Shown here in pieces: positions 27,527-36,846 of a stretch of DNA of 64,000 bases. Numbering within the stretch: the first letter of the stretch is position 1; each line of letters starts with the position of its first letter. This DNA comes from UBA4582 sp013204195 (GTDB lineage: Bacteria; Pseudomonadota; Gammaproteobacteria; Pseudomonadales; Azotimanducaceae), in the NCBI GenBank assembly GCA_963925735.1, contig CAWUUH010000005.1:124001-188000 (forward strand), in the 5' to 3' direction. Below the pieces are notes generated by a model, which saw only the letters and a list, made by a program, of their open reading frames with translations, searched no databases and was not told the origin of the DNA. The position numbers were made by a program, and so were the translations under genes.

Positions 27527-28888
27527 CTATGCCGTCAATATTCGCAGCAGGTTCGTATAGTCGTCTCGAATATCCTGATGACTCTCACGCAATTCTTCTA
27601 TTTTTCGAACCGCATGCAAAACCGTCGTGTGATCTCGCCCCCCGAAGGAATCACCAATCTCTGGCAAGCTATGATTGGTTAGCTCCTTGGCCAGTGCCAT
27701 CGCTACCTGTCTTGGCCGCGCAATGGATCGGGTACGGCGTTTCGAATGCAACTCAGCGATTCTAATTTTATAATAATCAGCAACCGTCTTCTGAATATTC
27801 TCGATACCCACTTGCCGATCTTGCAGCGAAATCAGGTCCTTGAGTGACTCCCTGACCTGCTCTACACTAATTTCCCGCCCGGTGAAGTTGGCATTCGCTA
27901 TTACCCGACGCAAGGCACCCTCTAGTTCACGAACATTAGACCGGATTCGCTCAGCAATAAAAAAGGCTGCATCATGTGGAACATATACCGACTCGACCTC
28001 TGCCTTCTTCAGCAAAATCGCCACCCTGGTTTCCAGATCTGGCGGCTCGACAGTAGCGGTCATACCCCACATAAAACGACTCTTTAGACGTTCTTCGAGA
28101 CCCTGAATTTCCTTCGGGTAGCGATCGCAGGTCAACACTATTTGGCTACCATTCTCTTGTAACCGATTGAACACGTGAAAAAATTCTTCCTGCGACTTCA
28201 TCCCTTTAGCCAGAAATTGAATATCATCCATCAGTAAAACATCCACTGTACGGTAATACTGGGTAAATTCCGACATAGTGCCGTGTTCAATCGCTCTGAC
28301 CATATCCTCCATAAATCGCTGGGAATACATATACGCGACTTTCAAATTCGGTTGCTTCTCAAGGATCGCATTACCCACCGCATGCATCAAGTGGGTCTTA
28401 CCTAGGCCTACACCACCGTAAAGCAACAAACATTTGTAGGTAACGCCAACGTTCTCCGAGACCTGCACAGCAGCCGCTCTAGCCAGCTCATTCGAACGCC
28501 CAGCGACAAAGGTGTCGAAGGTAAATTCGCGGTTCAGTTTGAGCAGCGGGTAAAAGCTTTCTCGCACGGCAAAACTGTTGTCAACGACCCGCGCATTACC
28601 ATTCATTGGGCCATTCGATGAGCCATTCGGTCGATCCCCACTGGGTAGCCCGGTTGACGAGCCAATCCGAAGCGTCACCCCGCCTGAACCGTTTTGCTCA
28701 ACCAGTTCCTGAATGCGACCCAAGAACATGTCACTGACTTGATCTCTAATGTATTTATTCGGTGCGAGAAGGCGTAACTCTTTTGTATCTAATTCGGCCT
28801 GCAAAGGCTTTATCCAGGTGTTGAATTGCTGTGCCGTCAGCTCACCCTCAAGAATGTGCAAGCATTTTTGCCAAATTGTCGCCCCCAC
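27527..28888 (-). CDS. dnaA: Chromosomal replication initiator DnaA
   Basis: Origin-binding AAA+ ATPase that opens oriC. The 453-residue protein has domain I (WQKCLHILEGELTAQQFNTW), a short linker, Walker A GGVGLGKTHLMHAVGN, Walker B LLMDDIQFL, and the domain IV DNA-binding signature GGRDHTTVLHAVRKI. I prefer the GTG at 28886-28888: a GGAGG lies four bases upstream, and this start puts the first Trp at residue 6 as in E. coli. An ATG at 28904-28906 would add six residues. It leads the leftward dnaA-dnaN2-dnaN-recF-gyrB operon, with oriC immediately upstream. Confidence 0.97.
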   Translation of the reverse strand: MGATIWQKCLHILEGELTAQQFNTWIKPLQAELDTKELRLLAPNKYIRDQVSDMFLGRIQELVEQNGSGGVTLRIGSSTGLPSGDRPNGSSNGPMNGNARVVDNSFAVRESFYPLLKLNREFTFDTFVAGRSNELARAAAVQVSENVGVTYKCLLLYGGVGLGKTHLMHAVGNAILEKQPNLKVAYMYSQRFMEDMVRAIEHGTMSEFTQYYRTVDVLLMDDIQFLAKGMKSQEEFFHVFNRLQENGSQIVLTCDRYPKEIQGLEERLKSRFMWGMTATVEPPDLETRVAILLKKAEVESVYVPHDAAFFIAERIRSNVRELEGALRRVIANANFTGREISVEQVRESLKDLISLQDRQVGIENIQKTVADYYKIRIAELHSKRRTRSIARPRQVAMALAKELTNHSLPEIGDSFGGRDHTTVLHAVRKIEELRESHQDIRDDYTNLLRILTA

Positions 28889-28988
28889 AAACCCTCCAGT
28901 CATCATATGTATCTGAAAATATTGAGATATCTCGCTAATACTGCATGATCATCGCAACATTTTTAGCGCCAGCCTGAGGCCGGCTCGA

Positions 28989-29018
28989 ATAATACCGCCA
29001 TTTGCCTCCTCACGCCAA
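28989..29018 (-). promoter_or_regulatory. Candidate dnaA promoter
   Basis: On the minus strand TTGGCG (29013-29018) and TATTAT (28989-28994) are 18 bases apart, about 100 bases before the dnaA GTG. The DnaA boxes lie just upstream (from 29092), which would suit autoregulation. Moderate match only. Confidence 0.4.
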
Positions 29019-29091
29019 CTGTTCCGAACAAATTGATACAAATGAAATTCCTTAAAAATCAATAATTTATAATTAAAACCGGTAGATAAGC

Positions 29092-29340
29092 TGTGCGTAA
29101 CCTGTGTATAACCTGTGGACAAAAAAACAGATATTGCCGATGCCTTCAGACCTGTGGATAACTCGGCATTTTTCACACAGCTTATCCACAGGTTACCCGC
29201 AGGTATAAGGACAACTGTTAACACCCTTTTGTAGCCTGCAACTCATTGATAAAGAACAATAAAGTAGACTAACCCACAGGTACCGAGGCCTTAATAAGAG
29301 TAGTAATAATAATTTATATATATAAGTATTTAGTTACTTT
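29092..29340. other. oriC: Chromosomal replication origin oriC
   Basis: The 28907-29453 gap between dnaA and rpmH holds a DnaA-box cluster. Two perfect TTATCCACA boxes are at 29153-29161 (minus) and 29182-29190 (plus). A consensus TTATACACA box is at 29103-29111 (minus). One-mismatch boxes are at 29092-29100 and 29114-29122 (both minus). The first three boxes start exactly 11 bp apart. To the right, a weak box (29270-29278) is followed by a GC-rich dozen bases and the triplets TAG-TAA-TAA-TAA at 29301-29312, then an AT-rich run to about 29345. This resembles a DnaA-trio unwinding element. Position and composition make this the origin. Confidence 0.92.
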
Positions 29341-29385
29341 ATTAAGTACCTCTAAAACCCAATTGAGATTCGGTGAATTGGTAAA

Positions 29386-29414
29386 TTGACTGTTGGCCCA
29401 ATCTTCTTTAGAAT
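29386..29414 (+). promoter_or_regulatory. Sigma70-type promoter for rpmH-rnpA
   Basis: TTGACT (29386-29391), a 17-base spacer and TAGAAT (29409-29414) lie about 40 bases before the rpmH ATG. Spacing and hexamers are near ideal. It points away from oriC and should drive rpmH-rnpA-yidD and probably yidC. Confidence 0.75.
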
Positions 29415-29453
29415 CGCCGCTCGTTTTCAAACCCCGTTACCGGTGTAAACCAG

Positions 29454-29588
29454 ATGAAAAGAACATTCCAACCCAGCTTATTGAAACGCGCTAGAGCCCA
29501 CGGTTTCCGATCAAGAATGGCAACCAAAAATGGTCGACTCGTATTAAAACGTCGTCGATCTAAGGGACGTAAAGAACTGTCAGTCTGA
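29454..29588 (+). CDS. rpmH: 50S ribosomal protein L34
   Basis: A 44-residue, very basic ribosomal protein read directly from the sequence. It begins MKRTFQPSLLKRARAHGF and continues with RMATKNGR, the nearly invariant L34 pattern. It is the usual first gene to the right of oriC, nine bases before rnpA, the classic rpmH-rnpA pair in which ribosomal protein and RNase P protein are co-transcribed. Confidence 0.98.
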   Translation: MKRTFQPSLLKRARAHGFRSRMATKNGRLVLKRRRSKGRKELSV

Positions 29589-29597
29589 TAGGAGCAC

Positions 29598-30029
29598 TTG
29601 TCCGATCTACCTGAACATTTTCATAAGAATCTAGCGGCACAAGGTTTTCCGCCCAGCTTTCGGCTGCACAATTCTTATGAATTTGACCGAGTCTTCAAGA
29701 CCAATCGATATCGCGTCAGTGGTCCTGAGTTTCTCGTTCTCGCTACTGAAAACCTGGTGAACCATTGCCGTCTAGGTATGGTTATCGGCAAAAAGACAGC
29801 GGGGCCAGCGGTTCAACGTAATCGGGTCAAACGTCTAATTCGAGAGTCTTTTCGTACCCACTGTCATCCGATGGACGATACCCCTCATTTAGATATTGTC
29901 ATCGTTGCGCGACCTGGCGTCTCGAAAAAAAACAATGAACACTTGACCTCCGTACTATCAAAATGCTGGGCGACGTTGTTCCATAAAGCAACAGCAACTG
30001 CTTATGCGAGTACCCATGCGAGTACTTAG
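29598..30029 (+). CDS. rnpA: Ribonuclease P protein component
   Basis: Protein cofactor of RNase P, which matures the 5' ends of tRNAs. The 143-residue protein has the signature RNRVKRLIRESFR and the upstream LGMVIGKKTAG. It begins with a TTG at 29598, with GGAG just before it; the N-terminal extension of about 20 residues before the conserved core is somewhat long, so an internal start is possible. The next gene, yidD, begins on the base after its stop. Confidence 0.93.
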   Translation: MSDLPEHFHKNLAAQGFPPSFRLHNSYEFDRVFKTNRYRVSGPEFLVLATENLVNHCRLGMVIGKKTAGPAVQRNRVKRLIRESFRTHCHPMDDTPHLDIVIVARPGVSKKNNEHLTSVLSKCWATLFHKATATAYASTHAST

Positions 30030-30290
30030 ATGATCAAGACACTCATGCTAGTGACGATCCGTATTTATCAATTATGCCTCAGTAGTTTACTGGGACCTCG
30101 GTGTCGTTTTTATCCCACTTGTTCTGAATATACCCGCGAAGCCGTAGAGAAACATGGTGTTCTTATGGGCGGTAAACTCGGCGTTCAACGCATCTGCAAA
30201 TGTCACCCATTTCATCCGGGCGGCGTTGATCTAGTTCCTCCAGTACTGGTTAGCAACGACACCGAAAAAAACTCGGCCACGTACAGATAA
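30030..30290 (+). CDS. yidD: Membrane protein insertion efficiency factor YidD
   Basis: Small membrane-associated protein that helps insertion of inner-membrane proteins. The 86 residues include YQLCLSSLLGPRCRFYPTCSEY and the CKCHPFHPGG motif typical of YidD. It sits between rnpA and yidC as in most bacteria; its ATG directly follows the rnpA stop. The last dozen residues are not conserved. Confidence 0.95.
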   Translation: MIKTLMLVTIRIYQLCLSSLLGPRCRFYPTCSEYTREAVEKHGVLMGGKLGVQRICKCHPFHPGGVDLVPPVLVSNDTEKNSATYR

Positions 30291-30312
30291 CCATTCTCAA
30301 CGAGAGTCACCT

Positions 30313-32028
30313 ATGGATTTTCAACGAATACTAATTATGCTAGGGCTCGCGGTTACGACCTACATGTTAATCCTGGCATGGAATGAGGACTATGGTAGCG
30401 GTCGTGTTGACAACGATAGCGTTATTGTCGCGAACGTGCCCCAGGATAACCTTTTACCTGATATTAATGTGAACACCGTTAGCACAACGAGTACAACCGC
30501 CGATAATGGCCAGATAGACTTTTTACCCCTCGATAATGGGTTATCGGCCCCGGTTACTGAAACAGCTGTGGATGACGTTGCGTTAAATACTCAGAACAGT
30601 CGTTACGTCACTATAGCGTCAGACGTACTTAACATTACTATTGATACTCTCGGTGGCGATATCGTTGAGGCTTCTTTGATCAAATTTCCAGTTGCCATCA
30701 ATCAGCCCGATTCACCGTTTGTTTTAATGGATCCTCGTAATGCCTACGCAGCTCAAAGTGGTCTTATAGGACAGGATGGCACAGATACCGCAGCTGGTAG
30801 ACCCACTTTTGCAGTAGTTAAAAATCATTATGATTTATCCACTGGTCAAGACGAAATTCAGGTTGAACTAAAGACCACCCAAGGCAGTGTGTTAGTTACC
30901 AAACGTTTTACGCTACGTCGAGATGACTACCTGGTTGATGTTGACTACGACGTTGTTAACAACAGCGATCAGTCTTGGTCGGCAGCGCTGTTTGGCCAGA
31001 TAAAGCGAGATGGTCAAGCGCCAGCTTTGGTTGATCAAAACTCCATGGGTTTGGCGCCGTACACTGGCGGTGCAACCTATGCAAACGATGCGCCGTACAC
31101 CAAGGTTACTTTTGAGGATGTGGAAGAAAAAGCCTACAAAGCCGTAGTTGAAGGTGGTTATATCGCCATGGTTCAACACTATTTTGTGACAGCTTGGGTG
31201 CCGAAAGGCAAACAGGATAAAAATACCTTTCATGCTCGAAAACTTGGCGACAGGGATGCTTATCTGTTTGGTTTTACATCGCCAAACTGGTCAATCGCTG
31301 CTGGCGGACGAGATACTAAAGGCGCGCAGTTTTACATTGGGCCAAAGGACCAATACAAGCTCGAAGAAATTTCACCGGGCTTGAACCTCACGGTCGACTA
31401 CGGTTTTCTTTGGTGGCTTGCTCAGCCGATGTTTGGCTTACTTACTTTTATTCACGGTATCGTCAGTAATTGGGGTCTGTCGATTATTGTTTTAACTCTA
31501 ATTGTCAAAACATTGTTGTTTCCATTATCCGCGGCTGGTTTTAAGTCGATGGCTAAGATGCGTAAGTTGCAGCCGGAAATGGCCCGGCTTAAAGAGCGGT
31601 ATGGCGATGACAAGCAACAATTTACCCAGGCGATGATGGCGCTTTATAAAAAGGAAGGTGCCAACCCGTTGGGTGGTTGCTTACCGATTTTGATGCAAAT
31701 GCCGGTATTCCTCGCGCTTTACTGGACGCTGATGGAAAGCTACGAGTTGCGCCAGGCGCCATTCATGCTGTGGATCAACGACCTCTCGGTCATGGATCCC
31801 TATTTTGTATTACCAATATTGATGGGTGCGTCTATGTTCGTGACTCAGATGATGCAGCCCGAACCGCCAGACCCCATGCAGGCGAAGGTGATGAAGTTCA
31901 TGCCGGTGATGTTTACGTTCTTCTTCCTGTGGTTCCCAAGCGGACTCGTACTCTACTGGTTAGTGAACAATCTATTGTCCATCGCGCAGCAATGGTACGT
32001 AACCAAGCAAGTCGAAAAAGCCGGCTGA
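30313..32028 (+). CDS. yidC: Membrane protein insertase YidC
   Basis: Inserts and folds inner-membrane proteins, alone or with SecYEG; ATP synthase subunit c, encoded further along, is a known type of client. The 571-residue protein has an N-terminal membrane anchor, a large periplasmic domain (roughly 25-350) and the C-terminal five-helix insertase core, including GLSIIVLTLIVKTLLFPLS and the conserved NPLGGCLPILMQMPVFLALY (from about residue 450). Normal length for gammaproteobacteria. It lies 22 bases after yidD. Confidence 0.97.
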   Translation: MDFQRILIMLGLAVTTYMLILAWNEDYGSGRVDNDSVIVANVPQDNLLPDINVNTVSTTSTTADNGQIDFLPLDNGLSAPVTETAVDDVALNTQNSRYVTIASDVLNITIDTLGGDIVEASLIKFPVAINQPDSPFVLMDPRNAYAAQSGLIGQDGTDTAAGRPTFAVVKNHYDLSTGQDEIQVELKTTQGSVLVTKRFTLRRDDYLVDVDYDVVNNSDQSWSAALFGQIKRDGQAPALVDQNSMGLAPYTGGATYANDAPYTKVTFEDVEEKAYKAVVEGGYIAMVQHYFVTAWVPKGKQDKNTFHARKLGDRDAYLFGFTSPNWSIAAGGRDTKGAQFYIGPKDQYKLEEISPGLNLTVDYGFLWWLAQPMFGLLTFIHGIVSNWGLSIIVLTLIVKTLLFPLSAAGFKSMAKMRKLQPEMARLKERYGDDKQQFTQAMMALYKKEGANPLGGCLPILMQMPVFLALYWTLMESYELRQAPFMLWINDLSVMDPYFVLPILMGASMFVTQMMQPEPPDPMQAKVMKFMPVMFTFFFLWFPSGLVLYWLVNNLLSIAQQWYVTKQVEKAG

Positions 32029-32050
32029 TACGACAACAATGACCGGCACC

Positions 32051-33403
32051 ATGGCGCATACCGACACCATCGTAGCAATCGCAACCCCTGTGGGCCGAGG
32101 CGGTGTCGGTATTATTCGAGTTTCTGGTGATCGCGCGGCTAGCATAGCGCGGTTGCTGGTGGGTAAGCTGCCGGCGCCCAGACTGGCGACCTTTTCGAAC
32201 TTCCTTGATGCCGATGGCAGCGCCATTGATCAGGGCATCGCATTATTTTTTCCAGGCCCCCATTCGTTTACGGGTGAAGACGTGCTTGAGCTGCAGGGCC
32301 ACGGTGGCCCGGTTGTGATGGATATGTTGTTGAACCGTGTGGTTCAAGTTGGCGCGCGTATCGCCGGTCCCGGTGAATTTTCACAACGGGCCTTCCTTAA
32401 CGACAAGATCGATCTGTCTCAAGCCGAAGCCATCGCAGACCTGATTGATAGTGGTAGCCAGCGAGCTGCCAAAAGCGCGGTCAATTCTCTGCAGGGTCGC
32501 TTTTCAGAAAAAATTCATGAATTAGATGATCGCATCGTCAGGCTTCGGATCCATGTTGAAGCCGCCATCGACTTTCCAGAGGAAGAGGTGGATTTTCTGG
32601 CAGATGACCTGATTCACCAAGCTCTGGCCGAGATAGAGGTCGCGATGGCGCAAACCCTTGCCCAGACAGAGCAAGGTGCCTTGCTGAGAGAGGGTCTGAC
32701 CTTGGTTTTTGCCGGACGCCCGAATGCGGGAAAATCCAGTTTGATGAACTATTTCAGCGGTCGTGAAACGTCTATCGTCACCAGTGTTGCTGGTACCACC
32801 AGAGATGTGGTGAAAGAAGATATCCATCTGGATGGCGTGCCCCTGCGATTGGTGGATACTGCCGGGCTGAGGGATAGTGACGATCTGGTAGAAAAGGAAG
32901 GTATTCGCCGAGCGCGGCAAGAGCTCGGTACTGCCGATATTGTTTTGTTGCTGATTGACTACAGCGAACATGCTGAAGATTGGCAGGCTCAGGCTGAGTC
33001 GCTATTGGCGGAGGTTGGCCGCCGTGATGGTGCCATCGTAGTGTTGAACAAGATTGATAAACGCGAACTTGAATCTATACCAACATTTACCGTACCGGTA
33101 CTCGGTATCTCAGTGACGACGCTGCAGGGGCTGGCGGAGCTCAAGGCCCACATCCAACACGCGATTGGTTTTGATGCTCAGGTAGAAGGCAATTTTATCG
33201 CCCGCAGTCGTCACCTCGATGCGCTGCGCCGTGCCAATGAGGCAGTCATTGCGGGCCGGCAGCAGTTACAAACCCGACAAGCGGGGGAGTTGCTGGCTGA
33301 AGAGCTGCGTATTGCCCATGAAGCGCTGAATGAAATTACCGGCGAGTTTTCTAGCGACGACTTGCTGGGTCAAATTTTTTCCAGTTTTTGTATCGGTAAG
33401 TAA
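32051..33403 (+). CDS. mnmE: tRNA modification GTPase MnmE
   Basis: With MnmG adds the carboxymethylaminomethyl group to U34 of certain tRNAs. The protein has the N-terminal folate-binding domain (IATPVGRGGVGIIRVSG), the central helical region, an inserted G domain with GRPNAGKSSLMN, TTRD, DTAGLR and NKID, and the obligatory C-terminal CIGK. I start at the ATG at 32051, which aligns with the E. coli start; an ATG four codons earlier (32039) is possible, and neither has a clear Shine-Dalgarno. Confidence 0.96.
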   Translation: MAHTDTIVAIATPVGRGGVGIIRVSGDRAASIARLLVGKLPAPRLATFSNFLDADGSAIDQGIALFFPGPHSFTGEDVLELQGHGGPVVMDMLLNRVVQVGARIAGPGEFSQRAFLNDKIDLSQAEAIADLIDSGSQRAAKSAVNSLQGRFSEKIHELDDRIVRLRIHVEAAIDFPEEEVDFLADDLIHQALAEIEVAMAQTLAQTEQGALLREGLTLVFAGRPNAGKSSLMNYFSGRETSIVTSVAGTTRDVVKEDIHLDGVPLRLVDTAGLRDSDDLVEKEGIRRARQELGTADIVLLLIDYSEHAEDWQAQAESLLAEVGRRDGAIVVLNKIDKRELESIPTFTVPVLGISVTTLQGLAELKAHIQHAIGFDAQVEGNFIARSRHLDALRRANEAVIAGRQQLQTRQAGELLAEELRIAHEALNEITGEFSSDDLLGQIFSSFCIGK

Positions 33404-33437
33404 CGACCCGCTTACTTTTCTCTAGCGAATCATTGAC

Positions 33438-33466
33438 TTGGACATTATGGCCACCTTCCGTATACT
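33438..33466 (+). promoter_or_regulatory. Sigma70-type promoter for mnmG-rsmG
   Basis: TTGGAC (33438-33443), a 17-base spacer and TATACT (33461-33466) lie between mnmE and mnmG. The expected transcription start is around 33473. This gives mnmG-rsmG-parAB their own promoter. Confidence 0.7.
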
Positions 33467-33496
33467 TGCGAACCCGTGTTTAACGCTGTAGCCACT

Positions 33497-35380
33497 ATGG
33501 ACTATCCTAATCGTTTTGATGTTATCGTTGTCGGTGGCGGCCACGCAGGCACAGAGGCCGCTCTGGCGGCGGCGCGGATGGGCGTAAAAACGCTTTTACT
33601 GACCCAAAATATCGAAACCTTGGGTCAGATGTCCTGCAATCCTGCCATCGGTGGTATTGGCAAGAGTCATTTAGTGAAAGAAATTGACGCTCTGGGCGGA
33701 GCGATGGCGTTAGCAGCTGACCGGGCCGGCATCCACTTTCGAACCCTAAACGCCCGTAAAGGCCCCGCTGTTCGAGCGACCCGGGCGCAAGCAGATCGAC
33801 AGTTATACAAACACGCTATTCGCGGTTTTCTCGAAAATCAACCCAACCTTCAGCTGTTCCAGCAATCCGTCGACGATTTAATTGTCACCGGCGAGCGGGT
33901 CACTGGAGTAGTAACGAGTACCGGCTTGCGTTTCTTGGCCGATGCCGTGGTCTTGACGGTAGGGACGTTTCTCGGCGGAATTATCCACGTGGGCATGCAA
34001 AAACAGGCGGGCGGTCGTGCCGGTGATGCGCCTTCAAACAGGCTCGCTGAACGGCTGCGAGAATTGCCCTTCAGTGTTGGTCGTTTAAAAACCGGGACGC
34101 CGCCACGCATCGATGGTAAATCCGTCAACTATGCTGGACTCGAGATTCAGGCCGGCGATACACCTCGGCCGGTCATGTCCTATATGGGTTCCACGGCAGA
34201 CCACCCCGCCCAGATGAATTGTTATATCACACATACTAGCGCGCGAACCCACGACATCATTCGTGGTGGTCTGGATCGTTCACCGCTATTTACCGGAGAA
34301 ATTGATGGCATCGGTCCGCGCTACTGCCCCTCTATCGAGGACAAGGTGGTGCGTTTTGCGGATAAAGATTCTCATCAGATATTTATCGAGCCCGAGGGGC
34401 TCAATACCCATGAATTGTATCCGAACGGCATATCGACGAGCCTTCCCTTCGATGTTCAGATGGCGCTGGTACGCAGCATTAAAGGTTTCGAGAATGCCCA
34501 TATCACTCGGCCTGGCTACGCCATTGAATATGACTTTTTCGAGCCTCGAGAGCTTAAATCGTCGTTGGAGACTCGCCATTTAGGGGGGCTGTTTTTTGCG
34601 GGCCAGATTAATGGCACGACAGGTTATGAGGAAGCTGCGGCGCAGGGCCTGATTGCCGGCATTAATGCGGCGAACCTCAGTCTCGAGCAGGCGCCCTACT
34701 GTCCTGCTCGAAATGAGGCCTATATCGGTGTTCTGATTGACGATTTGATCACTATGGGGACCAAAGAGCCCTATCGAATGTTTACCTCCAGGGCAGAGTA
34801 CCGGTTGATTTTGCGGCAGGACAATGCGGATCGACGACTCACAGCCACTGGAAGAGCGCTAGGGTTGGTATCTGAGCCGCGCTGGCAGCGCTACCTGGAG
34901 AAGGTCGAAGCCATTGAGAGCAGAAAGTTGCATCTGGATAAGCACTGGAGTCATCCTGGTGACGAAGCCATGGAGACCCTGCTGGGTCAGGCCTTGACTC
35001 GAGAATATAAGCTTTCTGATTTAGTGAAACGGCCCAACGTACAGATCGATGGCTTGCTTCAAGCTGTCGGCTTGGTTTGGCCCGACGCCGAAATTAATGA
35101 TCAGATCGAAATCGATTTGAAATATGCCGGCTATATCGATCGTCAACAGGAAGAGATTAATCGCGTCCTGACACAACATTCCGTCATCATTCCCGAGCGG
35201 TTCAGCTACACGGGCATCAGTGGCCTGTCGAATGAAGTTCGGCAGAAGCTGGAACAGGTGCGACCCGCGACGATCGGTCAGGCAACGCGTATCTCGGGGG
35301 TGACACCCGCGGCCATTTCACTCTTACTGGTGTTTCTGAAGAAAGACCGGCATACCCATGATGACCAAAAATCCGCATGA
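33497..35380 (+). CDS. mnmG: tRNA uridine-5-carboxymethylaminomethyl modification enzyme MnmG (GidA)
   Basis: FAD- and NADH-dependent partner of MnmE. The protein is about 627 residues, with the FAD-binding VVGGGHAGTEAALAAARMG at the N-terminus, CNPAIGGIGKSHLVKE, the KTGTPPRID motif, and C-terminal SGLSNEV and RISGVTPAAIS. I use the ATG at 33497 because MDYPNRFDV aligns with the usual start; the frame is open from a GTG at 33476, which would lie almost on the predicted transcription start. Its stop overlaps the rsmG start. Confidence 0.97.
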   Translation: MDYPNRFDVIVVGGGHAGTEAALAAARMGVKTLLLTQNIETLGQMSCNPAIGGIGKSHLVKEIDALGGAMALAADRAGIHFRTLNARKGPAVRATRAQADRQLYKHAIRGFLENQPNLQLFQQSVDDLIVTGERVTGVVTSTGLRFLADAVVLTVGTFLGGIIHVGMQKQAGGRAGDAPSNRLAERLRELPFSVGRLKTGTPPRIDGKSVNYAGLEIQAGDTPRPVMSYMGSTADHPAQMNCYITHTSARTHDIIRGGLDRSPLFTGEIDGIGPRYCPSIEDKVVRFADKDSHQIFIEPEGLNTHELYPNGISTSLPFDVQMALVRSIKGFENAHITRPGYAIEYDFFEPRELKSSLETRHLGGLFFAGQINGTTGYEEAAAQGLIAGINAANLSLEQAPYCPARNEAYIGVLIDDLITMGTKEPYRMFTSRAEYRLILRQDNADRRLTATGRALGLVSEPRWQRYLEKVEAIESRKLHLDKHWSHPGDEAMETLLGQALTREYKLSDLVKRPNVQIDGLLQAVGLVWPDAEINDQIEIDLKYAGYIDRQQEEINRVLTQHSVIIPERFSYTGISGLSNEVRQKLEQVRPATIGQATRISGVTPAAISLLLVFLKKDRHTHDDQKSA

Positions 35381-36021
35381 CCAACAACTCGGCTTTACTC
35401 AGCTCAATCGAATGGGGTATTAACCAGCTGGGTCTCGAGGACCATAGTGGGCTGGGCACGCAGCTAGAGCGATTTCTTCAGGGGCTAGTCAAATGGAATA
35501 AAGCCTACAACCTGACCTCCATACGAGATCCTCAGCAGATGGTATCGTTGCATCTCATGGACTCGCTAGCGGTTGTGCCCTTTATCTTTGGAGGGCCCGT
35601 GCTTGATGTAGGCAGTGGTGCAGGTTTTCCAGGTATTCCCTTGGCGCTGTGTTATCCGCAGACCCAGTTTGTATTACTCGACAGCAATGGCAAGAAAACA
35701 CGTTTCCTGCAGCAGATGAAAATCGAACTCGGTCTGTCGAATGTGTCGATTGTTCAAGCCCGAGTAGAAGATTATGAAGGCGCGTTTGAGCAGGTAATCT
35801 GCCGGGCGTTTGCCAGTTTGGCAAACATAGTGACGACGACACAGCACTTGGTTGCCGAGGGTGGTAGTCTGTTAGCAATGAAAGGTAAGCTGGAGGACGA
35901 GAACTTGGCGGCAACAGCGTTACAGCTCGCGGCGGTTCATTCCTTGGAAGTACCTGGCATTGAAGCTGAGCGCCATCTCTATGTGCTGCGCCGGCCTACT
36001 CACCATCAAAAGGACGATTGA
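35377..36021 (+). CDS. rsmG: 16S rRNA (guanine-527-N7)-methyltransferase
   Basis: SAM-dependent methylation of G527 in 16S rRNA. The 214-residue protein has WNKAYNLTSIRDP, HLMDSLA and the SAM-binding VLDVGSGAGFPGIPLA, followed by DSNGKKTRFL. Overlaps mnmG by four bases (ATGA) and precedes parA by three bases, so mnmG-rsmG-parA-parB likely form one transcript. Confidence 0.97.
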   Translation: MTNNSALLSSIEWGINQLGLEDHSGLGTQLERFLQGLVKWNKAYNLTSIRDPQQMVSLHLMDSLAVVPFIFGGPVLDVGSGAGFPGIPLALCYPQTQFVLLDSNGKKTRFLQQMKIELGLSNVSIVQARVEDYEGAFEQVICRAFASLANIVTTTQHLVAEGGSLLAMKGKLEDENLAATALQLAAVHSLEVPGIEAERHLYVLRRPTHHQKDD

Positions 36022-36024
36022 GTC

Positions 36025-36846
36025 GTGGCGATAGTCTTAGCAGTAACCAATCAGAAAGGCGGCGTTGGCAAGACGACCACCAGCGTAAATCTCGCCGCGT
36101 CCCTTGCGGCCATCAAGCGTCGGATCCTGTTGATTGACCTAGACCCTCAAGGCAACGCGACTATGGGCAGCGGGGTTAACAAAAGCGAACTGGAGGCCTC
36201 GATCTATGAGGTGCTAGTGGACGGTACCAGTATCAGCGAGGCACGGATCACCTCTGAATCTTCTGGTTATGATGTGGTAGGTTCAAACGTTGAGCTCACA
36301 GGCGCTGAGGTTGAGCTGTTGGCGCTTGATCGACGCGAGTATCGCCTGTCTGAAGCCCTCGCATTGGTCAGCGACGATTATGACTTTGTTGTCATTGATT
36401 GTCCGCCCAGTCTGAGCCTGTTGACGATTAATGGTCTGGTGGCGGCAGATGCGGTGATCATTCCCATGCAATGTGAGTATTATGCGCTAGAGGGCTTGTC
36501 GGCTCTAGTATCCACGATCAGTAGAATCACGGCACATCTCAACCCTGACCTGGCGATCGAAGGCATCCTGCGCACCATGTATGATCCTCGCAACAGTTTG
36601 ACCCGAGATGTGTCGCAGCAGTTGTTAGATCACTTTGGGGATAAGGTCTATCGGACCGTGATTCCCCGTAATGTTCGTCTCGCAGAGGCGCCAAGTTACG
36701 GGTTGCCGGTTTTGTACTACGACAAGCAATCCCGCGGTGCCAAAGCCTATCTGGCACTGGCGAGCGAGCTTGCACGTCGTTACGAGCCGCAGCCCCGAAT
36801 TAAGCTGACGACCAGTCGGCAGTCAGGAGATGAGCATGGTAGCTAG
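36025..36846 (+). CDS. parA: Chromosome partitioning ATPase ParA (Soj)
   Basis: Deviant Walker A ATPase that drives segregation of the ParB-parS origin complex. The 273-residue protein has TNQKGGVGKTTTSVNLAASLA, DLDPQGNAT, IDCPPSLSLLT and the later DPRNSLT region. It is of the short chromosomal type without an N-terminal HTH. GTG start. It partners the parB gene directly downstream and the two parS sites in recF. Confidence 0.97.
   Translation: MAIVLAVTNQKGGVGKTTTSVNLAASLAAIKRRILLIDLDPQGNATMGSGVNKSELEASIYEVLVDGTSISEARITSESSGYDVVGSNVELTGAEVELLALDRREYRLSEALALVSDDYDFVVIDCPPSLSLLTINGLVAADAVIIPMQCEYYALEGLSALVSTISRITAHLNPDLAIEGILRTMYDPRNSLTRDVSQQLLDHFGDKVYRTVIPRNVRLAEAPSYGLPVLYYDKQSRGAKAYLALASELARRYEPQPRIKLTTSRQSGDEHGS

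Noticed and set aside
28170..28186. CACGTGAAA inside dnaA as a parS site
   Set aside because: Only the core half matches; the left arm does not, so ParB binding is unlikely.
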